Assembly: GCA_937959065.1 (NCBI GenBank)
Contig: CALGOI010000366.1
Span: forward strand, 1 to 9,820
Direction of reading: 5' to 3'
Length of the DNA stretch: 9,820 nt
From: an uncultured Ignavibacteriota bacterium
GTDB taxonomy: Bacteria; Bacteroidota; Ignavibacteria; Tepidaquicellales; Tepidaquicellaceae
This document shows positions 6,902 through 9,820 of the stretch, piece by piece. The number at the start of each line of letters is the position of its first letter. Position 1 is the stretch's first letter. The position numbers and the translations under genes were made by a program. The notes under the pieces were generated by a model. The model saw nothing but the letters and a program-made list of their open reading frames with translations. It did no database searches and was not told the DNA's origin.

Positions 6902-7372
6902 TTAAAGTATGACTGCTGTTATTGTTATAGTTCCGGAATAATCATTTGATGGAAATGCATTTGTCGGAGGGGAAACTGTCCCTCCAAGCCAAAACGTAAC
7001 TGAGTTAGAACCTGCCGTATTTACTACAAACGGATTATTAGGATTAAAAATAGTTGAACCATTGACATTCAGGTTACCTGATAATCTATAAGATGCATTA
7101 TTTGAAGCAATTGAAAATGGGATTGTATGTCCGTTTCCATCACTTAATACTGTTGGAATACTATGTGTAACCCTGATATTTGTATTGTTATTAGGTACAG
7201 TAACCCTATACCTTCCGGCATAACTATCATTATATGGAGTAGAATTTGGATAACCCGGAAATGAATCATATAGTATTAAAGAAAGTTTTGCATCAAACGA
7301 TTGTGCGTTTCCATTTCCAAAGAATAAGACTGTAAAAGTTAACGTCAAGAAAGTGTAAAAGATTTTTTTCAT
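6902..7372 (-). CDS. Secreted divergent DUF4402-like subunit
   Basis: A 156-residue exported protein with signal peptide ending GNA|Q (23/24); Asn/Ser/Thr/Pro-rich, beta-strand-rich and cysteine-free. The C-terminal block FWLGGTV (127-133), followed by NDYSGTITITAVIL, matches the end of the other three subunits. The N-terminal part does not match: it lacks the ANL.RGL...L.FG motif that follows the signal peptide in the two nearest paralogues, and it ends AVIL rather than V-x-Y. It lies 35 bases upstream of the chaperone gene. By analogy with chaperone-usher systems, a subunit without the usual N-terminal extension could be a distal or tip subunit; this is inference. Assignment to DUF4402 rests on the C-terminal half only. 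Confidence 0.75.
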   Translation of the reverse strand: MKKIFYTFLTLTFTVLFFGNGNAQSFDAKLSLILYDSFPGYPNSTPYNDSYAGRYRVTVPNNNTNIRVTHSIPTVLSDGNGHTIPFSIASNNASYRLSGNLNVNGSTIFNPNNPFVVNTAGSNSVTFWLGGTVSPPTNAFPSNDYSGTITITAVIL

Positions 7373-7384
7373 TCTCTAATTTTT

Positions 7385-7427
7385 TCTTAGTTTGATTACT
7401 TGAAAATTAATAATTTTTAAACTAAGA
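7385..7427. repeat. AT-rich intercistronic inverted repeat
   Basis: TCTTAGTTT (7385-7393) and AAACTAAGA (7419-7427) form a 9-bp perfect stem. Inside it a smaller AT-only stem, AAAATT (7403-7408) with AATTTT (7412-7417), can form. It lies in the 61-base gap between two subunit genes and overlaps the start of neither. It is not followed by a T run, so an mRNA-stability role is more plausible than termination. Weak evidence because of base composition. Confidence 0.4.
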
Positions 7428-7433
7428 TTTCAT

Positions 7434-7976
7434 TTAATAAACCGATGTAACAACAAATCTACCAATATACTTTCCGTTTTTTAATGCTACAGGAAGATAC
7501 ATTGTACCTCCTATCCACAAATTTAATTTCCCGACCTTAGAAAGATCATAAAGATTTATACTCGATCCACTTGGAAGGGGATTAGGGTCATGGTATCCGT
7601 TTTCCGGACCGGTCTCAGACGCTATGTTTGTTTTAAATGTCATTTTAATATCATCACCGATCGATTGTCTTCCTGAATTGCTGTTATTTGCCATATTAGT
7701 GAGAGTGACCGATTGATCGTAAAGGATCGTAACCAGCCTGTTCGATTGCCCTAAGATAGTAAATTTTAATCCGTCAAAATTGGAAATGATCTTTTCATTT
7801 TCATTTGTTCGCAATGCAAATTCACCCAAATACAAATTGTTGCTGCCCTCCATAGCAAGCCCGCGTACTAAATTTGCAGTAATGTTTACTGTAGTAAAAT
7901 CATTATCCTGAGCAGAGGTATTCTTAAAGCTTAATACTATCAGTATTATGAGTATGTTTAGTATTATCGATTTCAT
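7434..7976 (-). CDS. DUF4402 domain secreted subunit (pilin-like)
   Basis: A 180-residue exported protein with signal peptide ending SA|Q (22/23). After the cleavage site comes the alternating strand DFTTVNITANLVRGLAM, then LYLGEF, the FDGLKFTILGQ strand (67-77), and the terminal block LWIGGTMYLP (153-162) with GKYIGRFVVTSVY. This is the DUF4402 layout: short beta sandwich, L-W/F-x-GG block, final G-x-(F/I)-x-V-x-x-x-Y strand. It has no cysteines, unlike disulfide-containing spore-coat-U/Csu-type pilins. It is more charged and less Thr/Ser-rich than the subunit upstream of it, so it is probably a minor or adaptor subunit. Located after the intercistronic hairpin at 8001-8030. Confidence 0.85.
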   Translation of the reverse strand: MKSIILNILIILIVLSFKNTSAQDNDFTTVNITANLVRGLAMEGSNNLYLGEFALRTNENEKIISNFDGLKFTILGQSNRLVTILYDQSVTLTNMANNSNSGRQSIGDDIKMTFKTNIASETGPENGYHDPNPLPSGSSINLYDLSKVGKLNLWIGGTMYLPVALKNGKYIGRFVVTSVY

Positions 7977-8000
7977 TTATGCTCTTCTTTCTTTTTTAAA

Positions 8001-8030
8001 ACTCTCTACCCCGTTTCCGGGGTAAAGAGT
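8001..8030 (-). promoter_or_regulatory. GNRA-capped intercistronic hairpin (attenuator or mRNA stabiliser)
   Basis: In the minus-strand RNA, ACUCUUUACCCCG pairs with CGGGGUAGAGAGU through 13 consecutive pairs, one of them a U-G wobble, closed by a GAAA tetraloop. The position that is a wobble in this orientation would be a C-A mismatch in the plus-strand RNA, so the fold favours the operon's own strand. Only four U follow (UUUUAAAAAAG), so it would be a leaky terminator at best. It lies 39 bases after the stop of the first subunit gene and 24 bases before the next start, where chaperone-usher operons often keep a stem-loop that raises major-subunit mRNA over downstream genes. Confidence 0.75.
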
Positions 8031-8069
8031 TATTTTTAGCAATCAGTCAAACAAATAAGGTTAAAAATC

Positions 8070-8573
8070 TTAATAAGCAACTGTTACAGTAATTGTACCG
8101 GTCTTGTTACCTGCTGTAGCACTTGTTGTAGCAGTCAATGTACCGCCAAGCCATAAATGCTTTGCACCTGAGCTTGATAGGGTAGTCGTACCGTTAACAC
8201 CTGTTAAGATATTCGAACCTGATGTGTAGGTGCCGTTATCTGTAACATGCATAACCCATGTACTAACTGTTACTGCAGGATCACTCATAGTAAGAGTTGC
8301 ATTTGAAAGTGTAACATTAATGCTTGATGAAGCGTTACCTGAAACAGTAAATTTAGCACCATTCTGCGGAGTTAAAACTGATGTTGCAGAGTTGTCAGGA
8401 TTCTGTTGGACGATACCAAAGCTCATATCAGTATCTTTTACGATTGTCAGACCTTTTCTTAGATTAGCAGTAACGTTAGCTGTAGTGTTTGCTGAAACCT
8501 GCGCGAAAGAGTCAGAAGACGCAATTAATGTAAAGATCGCAGCAACAAGTAAGAATAACTTCATTTTTTTCAT
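8070..8573 (-). CDS. DUF4402 domain secreted subunit, candidate major pilin
   Basis: A 167-residue exported protein with signal peptide ending SFA|Q (24/25). The mature protein is strikingly Thr/Ser/Ala/Asn-rich and has no cysteine. The N-terminus has the alternating strand NTTANVTANLRKGLTI (29-44) followed by MSFG (50-53). It continues with NGAKFTVSGN (71-80), LWLGGTLTATT (140-150), and the final strand GTITVTVAY. This is the most canonical DUF4402 sequence in the cluster. First gene of the apparent operon, followed by the hairpin at 8001-8030; position, composition and hairpin all suit an abundant structural subunit. ATG 8573 is used; a second in-frame ATG three codons in (8564) would also leave a complete signal peptide. 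The N-terminal alternating strand could be a donor strand for polymerisation, which is inference. Confidence 0.88.
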   Translation of the reverse strand: MKKMKLFLLVAAIFTLIASSDSFAQVSANTTANVTANLRKGLTIVKDTDMSFGIVQQNPDNSATSVLTPQNGAKFTVSGNASSSINVTLSNATLTMSDPAVTVSTWVMHVTDNGTYTSGSNILTGVNGTTTLSSSGAKHLWLGGTLTATTSATAGNKTGTITVTVAY

Positions 8574-8630
8574 TTTTTAGGTTTATTTAAGTTAAAAAGT
8601 TAATTTTAATCGTTTTAGGATTTATTGTTC

Positions 8631-8656
8631 ATATATATTGCAAAATGGCCATTTTG
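8631..8656 (-). promoter_or_regulatory. Palindrome (possible operator) upstream of the candidate major pilin
   Basis: CAAAATGGCCATTTTG (8641-8656) is a perfect 16-bp palindrome with a GC core. In minus-strand order it is followed two bases later by ATATATAT (8638-8631), which could act as a -10-like region, about 60 bases before ATG 8573. TTCAAA overlaps the palindrome's upstream edge at roughly -35 spacing. Overlap of a palindrome with a promoter-like segment suggests a repressor site; no regulator gene is in the window. Confidence 0.4.
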
Positions 8657-8710
8657 AATGCCCTGGAGGGGAGCAATCAAGTAATTGCCAGTAATACAAA
8701 ATCTGTAATG

Positions 8711-8750
8711 TAATTGGAATTTTAATACCCGCGTGTGCAATTTCCAATTA
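8711..8750. repeat. Interrupted inverted repeat in the pilin leader region
   Basis: TAATTGGAA (8711-8719) and TTCCAATTA (8742-8750) form a 9-bp perfect stem around a 22-base loop. The loop contains the GC-rich segment CCCGCGTGTGC, which stands out in an otherwise AT-rich gap. It could be a protein-binding dyad or an RNA stem if transcription starts at the distal promoter. Confidence 0.45.
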
Positions 8751-8971
8751 TACAATAAGTATGCCAAAGCAATTTACTTCTATGAAAATTACTTTAAACT
8801 CTTTAATTTAACGGATTTAGTGTCCGGAAATATGATGTTGTCTGTTTGTATCATAATTATTAAAAGATTATATTCAAACTAATTTAATAGTACATGTATG
8901 AATATAGTTAAAAAACTTTATAAACTTAAATACGATAGTAAAACTACTTAGATATAGCTAATCAACTAAGA

Positions 8972-9002
8972 CAAACTTAATTGTAAAAAATTAAAATGTC
9001 AA
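8972..9002 (-). promoter_or_regulatory. Candidate Bacteroidota-type promoter for the pilus operon
   Basis: On the minus strand TTG (9002-9000) is followed by exactly 20 bases and then TAAGTTTG (8979-8972). This fits the -33 TTG and -7 TAnnTTTG arrangement described for Bacteroidota housekeeping promoters. The same site also reads TTGACA with a 17-base spacer to TAAGTT. It was the only TAnnTTTG match I found in the 689-bp gap on this strand. If used, the pilin mRNA would have a leader of roughly 390 bases. Confidence 0.45.
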
Positions 9003-9262
9003 TAGTAAAATTACTAATATTTAAAAAAATTATTAGTTGTTATACTGTTATATTTTTTATTACAAATTCTTTATAGTGATTTAGATGATATTGGCTAAAA
9101 GCATTATAAATATTGGTGTTGAGGGTATTATTCGAATAAAGCAATAAAACAAAGAGTGAATAATAGGGTGATGTTACTAAACTATAGCTGGATAGCTACA
9201 GTAAAATAAATTTGGATAGGAATGTAATGTTTATGTTTTATAGCTGAATGACTTTGGATAGT

Positions 9263-9820
9263 CTAATAACTTACAGTGAAAGTAAGAGTACCTATATAAT
9301 CTCCGGTGGGTTGATTTGCCGGAACAGTTAAACTGCCTCCAAGCCAGAAATATACCTTTCCGACTCCGTCATTATCTGAATCCCTGAAGTAAAGGTTAAA
9401 CCAATTGTAGGTATTACGGCTTACATCATGAGGATTTGACCAATTTGGATTGTCACCGGTTTGTTGAATAACATTATTTGGAGTGAAAGTCATAGTGCCA
9501 TAAGTTCCTCCATTTGCAATTACCCAGGCATTATTATTTAAAGTAACTGAAGTAGGCCAATCAGCATAAATTATGTAATTAGGGGAGCCGGAAGCTTCGA
9601 ATTTCTGCCCGTTTTGGTTGGAAATGGAAAAATTCTGATTTGCGGTAGTAACATTAATTGCCCCGAAATTAAGACTATTTGCTCCAACCTTATTCACAGT
9701 CATTATACGTAAAACTCTGGCCGATATACCCAAAGTAGTACTTTGCTGGGAAAAAGCTTGATCAATGGGTGCTATAAACGATAATATTGAACAAAAAACA
9801 ACAAATTTCAAAAAATAAAT
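9263..9820 (-). CDS. DUF4402 domain secreted subunit, 5' end off the window
   Basis: At least 182 residues of an exported beta-rich protein. The only start in view is TTG at 9811 (LKFVVFC...), but the frame stays open to base 9820 (IYFLKFVVF), so the true start and the positively charged end of the signal peptide probably lie just beyond the edge. Cleavage is likely at AFS|Q. DUF4402 features are an N-terminal alternating strand STTLGISARVLRIMTV, NSLNFGAI, NGQKFEASG, FWLGGSLTVP and a final strand IGTLTFTVSY. It is Asn-rich and carries an acidic DSDNDGV loop (144-150 from the TTG) typical of calcium-binding turns. The mature part has no cysteines. It is separated from the rest of the cluster by the 689-bp gap, so it may belong to a different transcript. 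Probably an alternative or accessory subunit. Confidence 0.83.
   Translation of the reverse strand: MYFLKFVVFCSILSFIAPIDQAFSQQSTTLGISARVLRIMTVNKVGANSLNFGAINVTTANQNFSISNQNGQKFEASGSPNYIIYADWPTSVTLNNNAWVIANGGTYGTMTFTPNNVIQQTGDNPNWSNPHDVSRNTYNWFNLYFRDSDNDGVGKVYFWLGGSLTVPANQPTGDYIGTLTFTVSY

Larger units (their letters stand above)
8574..9262. other. 689-bp non-coding gap between two subunit genes
   Basis: No open frame with coding character on either strand; the longest ATG-started frames noticed are about 16 codons. The gap is very AT-rich, especially 8870-9080. It holds a perfect 16-bp palindrome at 8641-8656, an interrupted inverted repeat at 8711-8750, and a promoter-like sequence on the minus strand at 8972-9002. 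Short direct repeats near the upstream gene's end include TTTGGATAG at 9211-9219 and 9253-9261, and TATAGCTG at 9183-9190 and 9239-9246. No terminator with a clean stem and T run is visible after the upstream gene's stop at 9263. Confidence 0.7.

Noticed and set aside
8230..8580. Plus-strand 116-codon frame opposite the candidate major pilin
   Set aside because: Exact shadow of the low-complexity Thr/Ser-rich gene; its Val-rich product is what antisense Thr/Asn codons give.
9013..9037. ACTAATA / TATTAGT inverted repeat in the 689-bp gap
   Set aside because: 7-bp AT-rich arms with an 11-base spacer; likely chance.

Overview
The window is AT-rich bacterial chromosome. The lineage is most likely Bacteroidota/Chlorobiota, perhaps Ignavibacteria-like. 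The reasons are four DUF4402-type secreted proteins, a scattered S23-type four-helix-bundle ORF flanked by AT-rich heptamers, few Shine-Dalgarno sequences, and a candidate promoter of the TTG-N20-TAnnTTTG type. This is a judgement from gene content, not a taxonomic assignment.

Left part (1-2812): the 3' two-thirds of S-adenosylhomocysteinase (cut by the window edge), a small S23/four-helix-bundle ORF enclosed by inverted, 7-bp-periodic AT repeats, a tRNA-Thr(CGT) with its own terminator, and a two-TM RCK potassium channel. Everything here reads on the + strand. The channel ends at a strong hairpin that probably serves both convergent transcription units.

Right part (2851-9820): a minus-strand gene cluster laid out like a chaperone-usher pilus operon. 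In transcription order it encodes a DUF4402 subunit (5' end off the window), then a 689-bp non-coding gap. After the gap come an abundant-looking Thr/Ser-rich DUF4402 subunit, a GNRA-capped intercistronic hairpin, a second DUF4402 subunit and a divergent subunit with the same C-terminal block. The last two genes encode a PapD-like periplasmic chaperone and a 1064-residue usher-like outer-membrane protein, coupled to the chaperone by a TAATG overlap. The usher has a recognisable plug-type Ig domain inside its barrel. Unusually, it continues after the usual C-terminal beta domains into a charged helical linker and a LysM domain that could anchor the assembly platform to peptidoglycan.

Proposed working model (inference): the chaperone folds cysteine-free DUF4402 subunits in the periplasm and delivers them to the LysM-tethered usher for export and polymerisation into a surface fibre. 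The hairpin after the first gene of the operon and the regulatory gap before it would set subunit stoichiometry and switching. This lineage-specific chaperone-usher variant is the most interesting content of the window.
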